Part shown: one piece after another, positions 8,640-17,127 of the stretch
Layout: every line of letters starts with the position of its first letter
How positions within the stretch are numbered: position 1 is the stretch's first letter
NCBI RefSeq assembly: GCF_900176425.1
Contig: NZ_FWXS01000008.1
Span: 1 to 64,000 of the forward strand
Length of the DNA: 64,000 bases
Direction: 5' to 3'
Source of the DNA: Moheibacter sediminis
GTDB taxonomy: Bacteria; Bacteroidota; Bacteroidia; Flavobacteriales; Weeksellaceae
The notes under the pieces: model-generated
Databases searched by the model: none
What the model was told of the DNA's origin: nothing
What the model saw: only the letters and a program-made list of their open reading frames with translations
Translations under genes and position numbers: made by a program

Positions 8640-8760
8640 AGGGCTAAATTAAGGTTTAAAGTTTAAGCCTCAAAGTTTAATATTGGTTTTCCAAATTCAA
8701 ATCATTTAGAATTTAATCTAATTCTAACATTGGCGTAATCATAAAGATACGTGGCTGCTT

Positions 8761-8768
8761 TAATTTTG
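8761..8768 (+). promoter_or_regulatory. -7 box for the LpxH-like gene
   Basis: TAATTTTG, a perfect TAnnTTTG, ends 12 nt before the ATG at 8781. It lies inside the 5' extension of the longest reading frame (GTG at 8751), which supports the shorter start. Confidence 0.55.
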
Positions 8769-8780
8769 CAGAAACACTCT

Positions 8781-9608
8781 ATGCGTAGAAAAGTGGATTT
8801 AGTCATCCTGTCTGATGTACACCTCGGAACGTATGGCTGCCGTGCAAAAGAATTGAATAATTACCTCGATTCGATACAGCCCAAAATGCTAATTCTAAAC
8901 GGCGACATCATCGATATCTGGCAATTCAAAAAGAGGTATTTCCCCAAAAAACACCTCAGCGTTGTCAAAAAAATCATCGGTTTGGCTGCAAAAGGAACCG
9001 AAGTGATTTACATCACCGGCAATCATGATGAAATGCTTCGCAAATTTACCGATTTGGAATTGGGGAAAATTACTTTGGTCAATAAAAAAGTACTCGATCT
9101 GAAAGACGGAAAGAAAGCCTGGGTTTTCCATGGAGACGTTTTCGACGCATCGGTTCAGCATTCCAAATGGATTGCAAAATTAGGCGGAGTAGGGTATGAT
9201 TTGCTGATTCAGCTCAATAATGCAATCAATTGGATTTTGGCAAAATTTGGAAGAGAAAAATATTCACTTTCGAAAAAAATTAAAAAAAGCGTAAAAAAAG
9301 CAGTCAAATACATTTCAGATTTTGAAAATACAGCTTCAGAATTGGCAATAGAAAATGGATATGATTACGTAATTTGCGGTCACATTCACCAGCCGCAAAT
9401 GCGCGAAGTGGAAACTAAAAAAGGAAAATGTATCTATCTGAATTCCGGCGACTGGATTGAGAACTTAAGCGCTTTGGAATACCACAAAGGAAAATGGTCT
9501 TTGTTTTCTTACGAAGAAAATAAACATAAATTAGGATTGAAAGAAGAGGAAGAAGTAGCGGACATGACATTGGAAGAATTGATTTCTTCGGTAACCAACT
9601 TGAAATAA
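8781..9608 (+). CDS. UDP-2,3-diacylglucosamine diphosphatase-like metallophosphoesterase (LpxH-like)
   Basis: A 275-residue calcineurin-like phosphoesterase. All metal-binding blocks are present in order: SDVHLG near the N-terminus, NGDIIDIWQF, GNHDE, HGDVFD and GHIHQP. The combination with WQFK and the aromatic insert resembles the Bacteroidota LpxH-type enzymes that cleave UDP-2,3-diacylglucosamine to lipid X in lipid A synthesis at the cytoplasmic membrane. The frame opens at GTG 8751, but a -7 box at 8761-8768 places the real start at ATG 8781. A glycosyltransferase gene follows after 4 bp and should be co-transcribed. The pathway assignment is by similarity to the family only. Confidence 0.82.
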   Translation: MRRKVDLVILSDVHLGTYGCRAKELNNYLDSIQPKMLILNGDIIDIWQFKKRYFPKKHLSVVKKIIGLAAKGTEVIYITGNHDEMLRKFTDLELGKITLVNKKVLDLKDGKKAWVFHGDVFDASVQHSKWIAKLGGVGYDLLIQLNNAINWILAKFGREKYSLSKKIKKSVKKAVKYISDFENTASELAIENGYDYVICGHIHQPQMREVETKKGKCIYLNSGDWIENLSALEYHKGKWSLFSYEENKHKLGLKEEEEVADMTLEELISSVTNLK

Positions 9609-9612
9609 AAAA

Positions 9613-10590
9613 ATGAAAATATTATATGCCCTGCAGTGCACCGGAAACGGACACATCGCACGCGCGCAGGAAATAATCCCCATTCTGGAAAAATATGCAG
9701 AAGTAGATTTGCTCGTAAGCGGTCACCAGTCACAAATTGCATTACCGAAAGATCCTAAATATTCATTCAAAGGAATTTCGCTTTTGTATGACAGCAAAGG
9801 CGGATTGTCTTATTGGAACACGGCTTTTAAGAATAATTTTTTGAAAGCGATAAAAGATATTAAGAGTGTTCCTGTAGAAAATTATGATTTGGTTTTAAAT
9901 GATTTTGAACCAATTTCTGCTTGGGCCTGTAAATTGAAAAAGTTTGATAAAATATTAGGATTCAGTCATCAAGCATCGATGCTTTTTTCGGAAACGCCTA
10001 AGCCTGAGAGCAAAGATTTCTTTGGCGAATTGGTTTTGCAGCGTTATGCTCCGGTGGAAAATAAATTTGGATTTCACTTTCACGAATACAATCCATCGAT
10101 TTTTAAACCTGTTATTCGTTCTTCAATCCGACAATTAAATCCCGAAAATAAAGGATTTTATATGACTTATCTGCCGAGTTATTCGGACGAATTTTTAATT
10201 GAAAGATTAAATGAAACCCATGTCGATTGGAGAGTTTTTTCCAAAACTTCGAAAGAAATTTATGAAAACGGGAATGTGAAAATTTATCCCATTGACCAGA
10301 AAAAATACCTGAAAGCATTTGAAAGCTGTGAAGGAATTCTCTGCAATGCCGGATTTGAAACGCCTGCAGAAGCATTATTTCTGCAAAAGAAATTATTCGT
10401 GATTCCAATTAAAAATCAATACGAACAAGAATGTAATTGTGTAGCATTGGAAAAAATGGGAGTTGATGCCAGCCGTGATTTCAATATGCGGAAAATTCAG
10501 GAATGGATTGATTCTGAGAAAAGGGTAGAGGTAAACTATGAAGATGAAACCGAAGAAATCATCTATCACGAGGTTTTGAAATTGTCATAG
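9613..10590 (+). CDS. MurG-like glycosyltransferase family protein
   Basis: A 325-residue protein starting MKILYALQCTGNGHIARAQE, the nucleotide-sugar-transferase N-terminal signature (GxGHxxRA) seen in MurG/UGT-type GT-B enzymes. A second conserved patch near residues 240-255 reads CNAGFETPAEALFLQKKLFVIP, the C-terminal donor-site motif (GGxxTxxEA-like), followed by QYEQECNC. It is annotated in Bacteroidota as a glycosyltransferase of unknown acceptor. It sits 4 bp after the LpxH-like gene, so a role in a lipid A or other envelope glycolipid is a reasonable inference. No transmembrane segment or signal peptide is present. Confidence 0.82.
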   Translation: MKILYALQCTGNGHIARAQEIIPILEKYAEVDLLVSGHQSQIALPKDPKYSFKGISLLYDSKGGLSYWNTAFKNNFLKAIKDIKSVPVENYDLVLNDFEPISAWACKLKKFDKILGFSHQASMLFSETPKPESKDFFGELVLQRYAPVENKFGFHFHEYNPSIFKPVIRSSIRQLNPENKGFYMTYLPSYSDEFLIERLNETHVDWRVFSKTSKEIYENGNVKIYPIDQKKYLKAFESCEGILCNAGFETPAEALFLQKKLFVIPIKNQYEQECNCVALEKMGVDASRDFNMRKIQEWIDSEKRVEVNYEDETEEIIYHEVLKLS

Positions 10591-10606
10591 TAGTTTGAAA
10601 AGAACT

Positions 10607-12469
10607 TTAATGTTTGATAATTAATCTTTTACTGTAAGAATTCGTTTTTCCTTCCATACTGATTATGTAAATTCCAGCCGGAAAATTTGATAGTTGAATC
10701 GCGATCGTTTGATTTTTGCTAATCAACTTCTGCGCAATACTATATACAGCTTTTCCTGAATTATCATAAATTTTTACACTGTAAAGCCCTTCCTCATTGT
10801 TTTTAAGATAAATTAAATCAGATGCAGGATTTGGAGAAAATGAAAATCCTTGTAAAACTTCAATGTCATTTACAGACATTTCCGCTAAAGAAACAAGTTC
10901 TGTATTGACGATTTCTCCATTTTCATTGTCAATTAAAACAACAGCAAATTGTAAGTTTTGAAGGTTGTATTCTTCTGGAATTGTATAGTTAAATGTATAT
11001 TCAACCGATTGTCCGTCTGTTATGTTTTCAGGAATGGAATTTTCTGTTCCATGATATCCTCCGATAATCTCTCTGGCAACATGATCGTGGTTAATCATAT
11101 CAGCGGGAATAGGGTCCGGAAGACTTTCGAAGCCTCCCATTGGACCATTAGTTCCTCCTGCATAATAATTTACTTGACCATAACCTGGAAGATTATTTTC
11201 CATTACAAGAACCGCTAATCTGAAATCAGATTGAGAAAAATTTGAATAGAAAGTAGTATTTACCCGGATTGATAGTTCTCTTCCGGTTATATCTGGTACT
11301 AATTGCAGAGCCGCTGGATTTTTTCTTTGACGTCTGAGGTTGAACAATTCTTCCATTGATTCTGAACTAACATGCTGGTTAAATAAGGTTCTGTCAACAT
11401 GCATTAAAGGAAAACCTGCAAAATTGGAATTAGAGGCATATTCCTCATTCTCAAGGACATCTCCGTCATGTACAGCAATACCTATGAATTGATTAGAATA
11501 ATGTGCATCCATATATTTCATGGCTACAATCCCTCTCGGACACCAGCCGCACCACGTACCCGTTCCTTCTTCAATAAGAATCTTCGGAGTAATGGATTGG
11601 GAGAGTGTATTAATTTTTGCATGTAAAATATTGTCCGCTTGGTCGAAATCAATCTCCCCGTTGACATGAGTCGCTGTAATGGAGATATCTGCTTGTCTTA
11701 TGTCCGAATAATTAACGGCAAAAGGATGTTGTAAAGAAACTGTTTCGTCTGGTAAGATATTTATCGGAATATTGGAAGTATGATCATTGGTTCCATCATT
11801 CCACATAATGTTGACAGAAGTTATATTATTTTCGCCTCTGTTGGTCAATGATAATTCAATGGTATTATCTTGATTTGGCAATGTATATCTTTCTAATTGA
11901 TAGTTATTTAGCTTTACATTATTAGTCCCCATTTTTCTTACTTCAATGTTGTCGAGTAAAATAGAGAATTGACTGCAATCATAGTGTCGGAATGTGATGT
12001 AAACTATTTGCCCGATATAACCAGAAATATCCAGTCTTTTTTTATGAATAATCCCTCCCGTTTGAACTGTTTCTGTATAAACTGGTACGGCATTTACAAT
12101 GTCTTCAGGATTTGAAGAATGGGTAATATATACACTGTATTTTTCGTATGGATTAGAAACCGAAGTAGCAATTTGATAATCTAAAGCAATATAATTTCCA
12201 TTCTCAAGCGAAATATTTGATAAATTGACAGCAGGTGAGACAGCCAAATTATCAGGGGTGATCGAAATTGAACGGGATGAAATGGATTTAGTTCCGAAAC
12301 TGGGATATGCTCCGGGAACATATGTACCCCAGTTTCTGCCGTCATTATTATAATCTACAAAATCCCAATGATCAACTCCATTTTCAAAGTCTTCAAAAAA
12401 ATAGGATTGAGCTAATGTATTATTGCACAGAATCAATAAAAAAAGAAAGAAAATAAATGTAGTTTTCAT
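10607..12469 (-). CDS. Secreted Omp28-like protein with T9SS C-terminal sorting domain
   Basis: A 620-residue exported protein. The ATG at 12469 gives a clean signal peptide (MKTTFIFFLF to about residue 20); a longer frame from 12496 adds a charged stretch and is less likely. Residues ~20-160 form a jelly-roll-like beta region (EDFENGVDHW). A thioredoxin-like Omp28 segment follows with CGWC (Cys307, Cys310) in EGTGTWCGWCPRG. The last ~75 residues (SFSPNPASDLIYL through KRLIIKH) are a type A T9SS sorting domain, so the protein should cross the outer membrane and be anchored or released at the surface. Convergent with the preceding glycosyltransferase, with only 16 bp between them. Confidence 0.88.
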   Translation of the reverse strand: MKTTFIFFLFLLILCNNTLAQSYFFEDFENGVDHWDFVDYNNDGRNWGTYVPGAYPSFGTKSISSRSISITPDNLAVSPAVNLSNISLENGNYIALDYQIATSVSNPYEKYSVYITHSSNPEDIVNAVPVYTETVQTGGIIHKKRLDISGYIGQIVYITFRHYDCSQFSILLDNIEVRKMGTNNVKLNNYQLERYTLPNQDNTIELSLTNRGENNITSVNIMWNDGTNDHTSNIPINILPDETVSLQHPFAVNYSDIRQADISITATHVNGEIDFDQADNILHAKINTLSQSITPKILIEEGTGTWCGWCPRGIVAMKYMDAHYSNQFIGIAVHDGDVLENEEYASNSNFAGFPLMHVDRTLFNQHVSSESMEELFNLRRQRKNPAALQLVPDITGRELSIRVNTTFYSNFSQSDFRLAVLVMENNLPGYGQVNYYAGGTNGPMGGFESLPDPIPADMINHDHVAREIIGGYHGTENSIPENITDGQSVEYTFNYTIPEEYNLQNLQFAVVLIDNENGEIVNTELVSLAEMSVNDIEVLQGFSFSPNPASDLIYLKNNEEGLYSVKIYDNSGKAVYSIAQKLISKNQTIAIQLSNFPAGIYIISMEGKTNSYSKRLIIKH

Positions 12470-12522
12470 GGTGAGTTCAGCTTCAAATTTTACCATGATA
12501 AATGTAGAAAATAAAATTTGAA

Positions 12523-14007
12523 TTATTTCAACCGCACACTCTGCTCAAAACTAAATAAATCTTCCGGATCAAATTTCGATTTGATTTCCTGTAATTTTTT
12601 GTAATTATTTCCATAATAAGCCGTTTCCCAATTCGGAAAATTGATGTCAGGATAATTTCTGTATTGCGCTGAAATCCCTTTCGAATGAAACAATTGCTGA
12701 ATTTCTTCAAATGCTGTCAAAAATTTATTTTCTGCTGAAGCATTGTCCCAATAAGACTGCAATTCACTTAAATAAGGATATTCACGATGTGGATAAGATG
12801 AATTTTTCTCAAAATCAGAATTCTGAATATTTCCGCCCAAAGTATTGATTTGATAAATCATTCCTGAATTGGAAATTACTTTTTCAAAAACCTTCGGAAG
12901 AAAATCCTGAATTTCTTCAATTCCTTTGTACAAGCCTGCAGAAGCATTTTTAAAAAACAAAGGTTCTTTGCGCCCGTAGTATCTTTTCAGTGCATTTGCC
13001 AGAGGTTGATTGTAAGTCGGTTTATACTCGTCAGAAAGATTTTTTAATTCATCAAATGAACTTTCAAAAGTAGCATTGTGATTGAGGAAATTAGTAACGA
13101 GAATCGTCAAAGTTTTTCCATTCAAAACAAAAGCAGAAAAAGCCTCTTGTGGTAAATTTCCTGTAAAATTAAACCAAGCTTGGATGAGCTGCATAAACCT
13201 TTCCTGATTCAGATTTCGATATTTCAAACGGTAACTGCTGAATGAATTGGGAGCAGAATGAGTTTTGAAATACATTTCGGTCACTACACCAAAATTCCCG
13301 TTTCCGCCGCCGCGGCAAGCCCAAAGCAATTCTGGATTTTCTTTGGAATCAATCAAATTTCCGTTTCCATCAACCATTTTTATGCGTGTTAAATTGTCGC
13401 AGGTCAATCCATATTTCCGACTGAAAAATCCATATCCGCCACCTAATGCTAATCCTGCGATACCCACAGTTCCGCATGAACCGGCAGGAATTATTCGTTT
13501 TTTTGGTAAAAATTCTGCATAAATTTCTTGTAAAAGACAAGCCGGCTGTAGCATCACTTCATCGTTTTCGAGCCACTGGGTTTTGTTCATCTGAGAAAGA
13601 TTGATGAGCATTGAGTCTGTTCCGCAGGAGAAAGCTTCAAAGCTGTGTCCACCGCTTTTTACAGATATTTTGAGCTTATCAGTTTTTGCTTTCTGAACCG
13701 CTGCTTGTACGCCAATTGTAGTTAAACACAGCGCGATTGTTTTTGGGAACTTATCGAAACGTTTGTTAAACCCTTGTCGTAGTGTATTGTATTTTTCATC
13801 ATTTCGGGTAATGAAAATGACGTCTTTGTCAGTGAATTCTAATTTTGGTTCGGGATTTGAATTTAATTTTGGTTCGGAATCTGATTCTGTCAATAATTCA
13901 TTTTCTTCTTCCTTTTTGAAATCATAGCATTGCCAGAAAATTAAACTTAAACTTCCCAATCCTGCTATTTTCAAAAATTCGCGTTTGCTATAGTTTTTTG
14001 ATTCCAT
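12523..14007 (-). CDS. FAD-binding berberine-bridge-like oxidase, predicted lipoprotein
   Basis: A 494-residue flavoprotein. The start at ATG 14007 is favoured over TTG 14013. The N-terminus (SKREFLKIAG then LSLIFWQC) ends in a lipobox Cys27, indicating a lipoprotein, followed by an acidic linker. The FAD_binding_4 domain shows SGGHS, whose His is the usual 8-alpha FAD attachment site, and GSCGTVGIAGLALGGGYG, whose Cys corresponds to the second covalent link in bicovalent oxidases. The C-terminus PEDLFSFEQSV is the BBE domain ending. Members oxidise alcohols or oligosaccharides using oxygen; the substrate here is unknown. A second, unrelated FAD oxidase lies at 33.9 kb. Confidence 0.87.
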   Translation of the reverse strand: MESKNYSKREFLKIAGLGSLSLIFWQCYDFKKEEENELLTESDSEPKLNSNPEPKLEFTDKDVIFITRNDEKYNTLRQGFNKRFDKFPKTIALCLTTIGVQAAVQKAKTDKLKISVKSGGHSFEAFSCGTDSMLINLSQMNKTQWLENDEVMLQPACLLQEIYAEFLPKKRIIPAGSCGTVGIAGLALGGGYGFFSRKYGLTCDNLTRIKMVDGNGNLIDSKENPELLWACRGGGNGNFGVVTEMYFKTHSAPNSFSSYRLKYRNLNQERFMQLIQAWFNFTGNLPQEAFSAFVLNGKTLTILVTNFLNHNATFESSFDELKNLSDEYKPTYNQPLANALKRYYGRKEPLFFKNASAGLYKGIEEIQDFLPKVFEKVISNSGMIYQINTLGGNIQNSDFEKNSSYPHREYPYLSELQSYWDNASAENKFLTAFEEIQQLFHSKGISAQYRNYPDINFPNWETAYYGNNYKKLQEIKSKFDPEDLFSFEQSVRLK

Positions 14008-14080
14008 TTCCAATTAATTTTTAAATAACTATTGTCATTGACTTCGTCGGAAGGACATTTTCATTAAATTTAGAATTAAT

Positions 14081-14596
14081 TTAATACAACCCCGCTTCGC
14101 TCACGAAATAAATCGTCGGAATGTGAATCGTCAGTCCGAATTTAATTCCGTCAAAACTTGCATAATCATGTTTGTTGAATTCAAATGAATAACCAATATT
14201 CGCTTCTACAATTCCAATCAATGCAATTCCGATCTCGGGGGTAACATTCCATGGAGAAACATTTATACGCGCAGAATAAAAAGTACTGTTGACATATTCG
14301 CGGTAAGGGTCGACACGGTTGCCGACTTTTTTTGAATTGAACTGATAGCCGATTCCTAATTCAGGAACGACCACAAAATGTTTGGAAAAATAGGCCATGT
14401 TTGCGGTCAGACTTAAATCGATGAGGTTACCATTGGGTTGTGTCAGATAGACTTCGGGACCTAGCTTGAAATAATTTCCGTTGAGGTTGGCGTAACCGAC
14501 ATTTACCAGCAGATGGCTCATCAATCCTCCTTTATCTTCCTGCGCTTTTCCAAATCCTAACATGAATAAGAAAACAATTATGAATAATTTTTTCAT
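14081..14596 (-). CDS. Small outer-membrane beta-barrel-like protein
   Basis: A 171-residue exported protein. ATG 14596 begins the signal peptide MKKLFIIVFLFMLGFGKAQ; the GTG nine codons upstream lies inside the terminator hairpin of htrA and is rejected. The mature part consists of alternating polar and aromatic strands (LLVNVGYANLNGNYFKLGPEVY, NIGYSFEFNKHDYASF) typical of small outer-membrane barrels in Bacteroidota. I recognise no named family. It has its own promoter directly abutting the htrA terminator, so it is expressed separately from htrA although nearby and on the same strand. Confidence 0.75.
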   Translation of the reverse strand: MKKLFIIVFLFMLGFGKAQEDKGGLMSHLLVNVGYANLNGNYFKLGPEVYLTQPNGNLIDLSLTANMAYFSKHFVVVPELGIGYQFNSKKVGNRVDPYREYVNSTFYSARINVSPWNVTPEIGIALIGIVEANIGYSFEFNKHDYASFDGIKFGLTIHIPTIYFVSEAGLY

Positions 14597-14601
14597 GAAT
14601 T

Positions 14602-14609
14602 CAAAGATA
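14602..14609 (-). promoter_or_regulatory. -7 box for the small outer-membrane protein
   Basis: Minus-strand TATCTTTG matches TAnnTTTG, and ends 5 nt before ATG 14596, consistent with a leaderless or near-leaderless message. It follows directly after the T-run of the htrA terminator. Confidence 0.55.
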
Positions 14610-14610
14610 T

Positions 14611-14644
14611 AAAAAATCGGCACAACCGCTTGTGTTGTGCCGAT
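14611..14644 (-). terminator. htrA terminator
   Basis: An 11-bp perfect stem, ATCGGCACAAC (14616-14626) pairing with 14634-14644, is followed on the minus strand by a T6 run at 14611-14616. Confidence 0.85.
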
Positions 14645-14668
14645 CCAAAAACTATGAAAATTATGGGT

Positions 14669-16156
14669 TTAATCTAGTGTAAATCCTCTCGTATAGATTC
14701 TTCCATACGGATCTACATAGCTGATAGAAACTTTTCCTTTGTGGCTTTTGAGAATTTTTTCAATGTCATCTTCTTTACTCACATTTTTCTCATTTACCTT
14801 CAAGATGATAAATCCATCACTAATCCCAATGCTGCTGAGCTTTCCACCTTGCTCTGTTCCTTTTACCATCAAACCATGATCGATTCCGAAACTTACTTTT
14901 TGTCGGTCTGTCAAAGGCTCAAATTCTGCCCCTAATTTTTCTGTAACCGTAAGGTCAGAAAGAGAACGTGTGGTCGTGTTTCCTTTTGTATCTCGCAACG
15001 TGACAGTGTATTCACGCTCTTTTCCGGCTCTCAAGACTTTCACTTTTACTTTGTCGCCCGGATATTTGCTTCCTACTGCTAATGTCAATTTGTTGAAACT
15101 TGTGATTTTCACGCCGTCAATTTCAGTGATGATGTCACCTTTTTCCAATCCTGCATCCAATGCGCCTCCGTTGTCAGTAATTCTCTGGATGATTACTCCC
15201 GGCTGGCTTTTTAGGTTTTCGCTGTTGCGTTTATTGTATTCTCTTACTAACGCTTCATCAGACAAATCCATTCCTTCGATTCCTAAATAACCGCGTTGAA
15301 CCAATCCATACTTCTTAATGTCTTCCACAACCTTCTTCACAAGATTTGATGGGACTGCAAAACCGTATCCTACATAACTTCCTGTTTGAGATGAAATTGC
15401 TGTGTTGATTCCAACCAAATCTCCGTTTGGATTGACCAAAGCACCACCGCTGTTTCCAGGGTTGATTGCCGCATCCGTTTGGATGAATGATTCAATCGGA
15501 CTTGATGCGTTATTTCTTCTTAAAATATCGATGCTTCTTCCTTTTGCAGAAACAATTCCAGCAGTTACGGTAGAGTTTAACCCGAATGGATTTCCTACTG
15601 CCAATACCCAATCTCCTACATTAATTGCATCTGAATCAACGAATTTGATGAATGGCAAACCTTTTTCCTCGATTTTAATCAAAGCGATATCTGTATTCGG
15701 ATCCGTTCCGATTAATTCTGCCGTATAAGATTTTTGATTGTTGAGAATGACTTCAATTTTGTCCGAACCTTTAATCACGTGGTTGTTCGTCACGATGTAA
15801 CCATCATCAGAAATAATCACACCCGAACCCGAGCCAGTAGGCTGATTGGGGTCACGCTCCTGTTGAGGAAATCCGAAGAAATACTCAAAAGGGTCGTTTG
15901 ACCTTTGTCTTTGTGTATTGGTTGAAAAGTTATTGATGCTCACAACAGCATTTACAGTTCTTTGTGAAGCATCCACAAAATCCGGCGCATTGAATCCGTA
16001 ATTTCCTTTGTAATCTACGAAGTCGAACGCTCCGTTTTGTTTGTCTGCATTGGTTGTAATTTCTCCGTCTTGGCTGTTAGAGAAAAATTGCATTCCTAAA
16101 ATTGTAAATGCTGCACTGAAAAGTCCAACACTTAAATAGCCGATATATTTTTTCAT
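14669..16156 (-). CDS. degP: HtrA/DegP-type periplasmic serine protease
   Basis: A 495-residue periplasmic protease-chaperone. ATG 16156 starts a membrane-anchor/signal segment (residues 4-25); the upstream TTG at 16204 is rejected because a complete promoter sits in that stretch. The trypsin-like triad is His126 (VTNNHV), Asp156 (NTDIALI) and Ser236 (GNSGGAL). Two PDZ domains follow, with PDZ1 at about 290-390 and PDZ2 at about 405-490. The family degrades or refolds misfolded envelope proteins. Length and order match the family closely. A strong terminator isolates it from the next gene, so it is likely monocistronic and stress-regulated, although no stress-sigma site is visible. Confidence 0.95.
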   Translation of the reverse strand: MKKYIGYLSVGLFSAAFTILGMQFFSNSQDGEITTNADKQNGAFDFVDYKGNYGFNAPDFVDASQRTVNAVVSINNFSTNTQRQRSNDPFEYFFGFPQQERDPNQPTGSGSGVIISDDGYIVTNNHVIKGSDKIEVILNNQKSYTAELIGTDPNTDIALIKIEEKGLPFIKFVDSDAINVGDWVLAVGNPFGLNSTVTAGIVSAKGRSIDILRRNNASSPIESFIQTDAAINPGNSGGALVNPNGDLVGINTAISSQTGSYVGYGFAVPSNLVKKVVEDIKKYGLVQRGYLGIEGMDLSDEALVREYNKRNSENLKSQPGVIIQRITDNGGALDAGLEKGDIITEIDGVKITSFNKLTLAVGSKYPGDKVKVKVLRAGKEREYTVTLRDTKGNTTTRSLSDLTVTEKLGAEFEPLTDRQKVSFGIDHGLMVKGTEQGGKLSSIGISDGFIILKVNEKNVSKEDDIEKILKSHKGKVSISYVDPYGRIYTRGFTLD

Positions 16157-16189
16157 AAATGGTTTAAAATATTTTCTTGTTCTTCGAAT

Positions 16190-16222
16190 CAAATTTAACA
16201 CCAAAGTTTCCTTATTGACAAA
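16190..16222 (-). promoter_or_regulatory. Complete Bacteroidota promoter for htrA
   Basis: On the minus strand, TTTG (16219-16222), a 21-nt spacer and TAAATTTG (16190-16197) form both promoter elements with typical spacing, about 34 nt before ATG 16156. This is the best-formed promoter of the window. Confidence 0.65.
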
Positions 16223-16303
16223 TGGTTTAACGCTGTTTTAACAAAGATTATCAAATTGTTAAGCAGAAACATAGCATTGTTTATGATTCCAACTAAATTT
16301 AAC

Positions 16304-16311
16304 TAATTTTG
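16304..16311 (+). promoter_or_regulatory. -7 box for dapF
   Basis: TAATTTTG matches TAnnTTTG exactly and ends 17 nt before the TTG start of dapF. Confidence 0.55.
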
Positions 16312-16328
16312 TAAGTAAAATTTATCCA

Positions 16329-17108
16329 TTGAGTTTTAATTTTTATAAATACCAAGGTGCAGGAAACGATTTTGTAATGATAGATGACAGAAACCAGACT
16401 TTTCCTGTCAGTGAGGAAACGATTGCGAAACTTTGCAACCGTTATTTCGGAATAGGAGGAGATGGTTTGATTCTATTGCAGAATGATGCGGAGTCTGATT
16501 TCAAAATGGTTTATTTCAATTCTGACGGGAGAGAAAGTACTATGTGTGGAAACGGTGGTAGATGCGTCGTTCGCTTCGCTCATAATTTGGGTTTAATTCA
16601 AAATGAAACAAAATTCCATGCAATTGACGGCATCCATGAAGCTATAATAGAAGAAGATAAAATTCACTTGAAAATGACGGATGTTCTGGAAGTCTTCGCA
16701 AATATGGATTTTGTGTTTCTCAATACCGGTTCACCGCACCATGTGGAATTTGTGAAGAATGTAGAAAAGGTTGATGTTCAAAAAATAGGAGCGAGAATCC
16801 GTTCGGGTGAACCTTATTTTGAAGAGGGCACCAACGTAAATTTCATCGAAATCACGGGCAATAACTCATTAAGCATAAGAACCTACGAACGAGGAGTAGA
16901 AGGGGAGACTTTGGCTTGTGGTACGGGCGTGACGGCAGCGGCAATTGCAGCATTTGAAACAGGGAAATTACATGAAAATGAAATCCAGGTAAAAGCAGTT
17001 GGCGGAAATCTTTCAGTCAAATTTGAAAGAACGCTTGCCGGGCATTACGAAAATATATGGCTGACTGGTTCTGCGGAATTTGTATTCAAAGGGGAAATCT
17101 ATTTCTAA
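16329..17108 (+). CDS. dapF: Diaminopimelate epimerase
   Basis: A 259-residue enzyme that converts LL- to meso-diaminopimelate for lysine and peptidoglycan synthesis in the cytoplasm. It shows the N-terminal KYQGAGNDFVMID, and the two catalytic cysteines in MCGNGGRC (Cys73) and ACGTGVTAA (Cys197). The start is TTG: MSFNFYKYQGAGNDF leaves no in-frame ATG before the conserved N-terminal strand, and the -7 box lies 17 nt upstream, so TTG is the best choice. It heads a plus-strand run with the WG-repeat gene (19 bp gap) and mltG. The use of a rare start may keep expression low. Confidence 0.95.
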   Translation: MSFNFYKYQGAGNDFVMIDDRNQTFPVSEETIAKLCNRYFGIGGDGLILLQNDAESDFKMVYFNSDGRESTMCGNGGRCVVRFAHNLGLIQNETKFHAIDGIHEAIIEEDKIHLKMTDVLEVFANMDFVFLNTGSPHHVEFVKNVEKVDVQKIGARIRSGEPYFEEGTNVNFIEITGNNSLSIRTYERGVEGETLACGTGVTAAAIAAFETGKLHENEIQVKAVGGNLSVKFERTLAGHYENIWLTGSAEFVFKGEIYF

Positions 17109-17127
17109 TTACATTTTTTGATTTATT

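Noticed and set aside
10958-11218. Open frames on the opposite strand of the Omp28-like gene
   Set aside because: No ribosome site or conserved residues; they mirror the codon pattern of the real gene.
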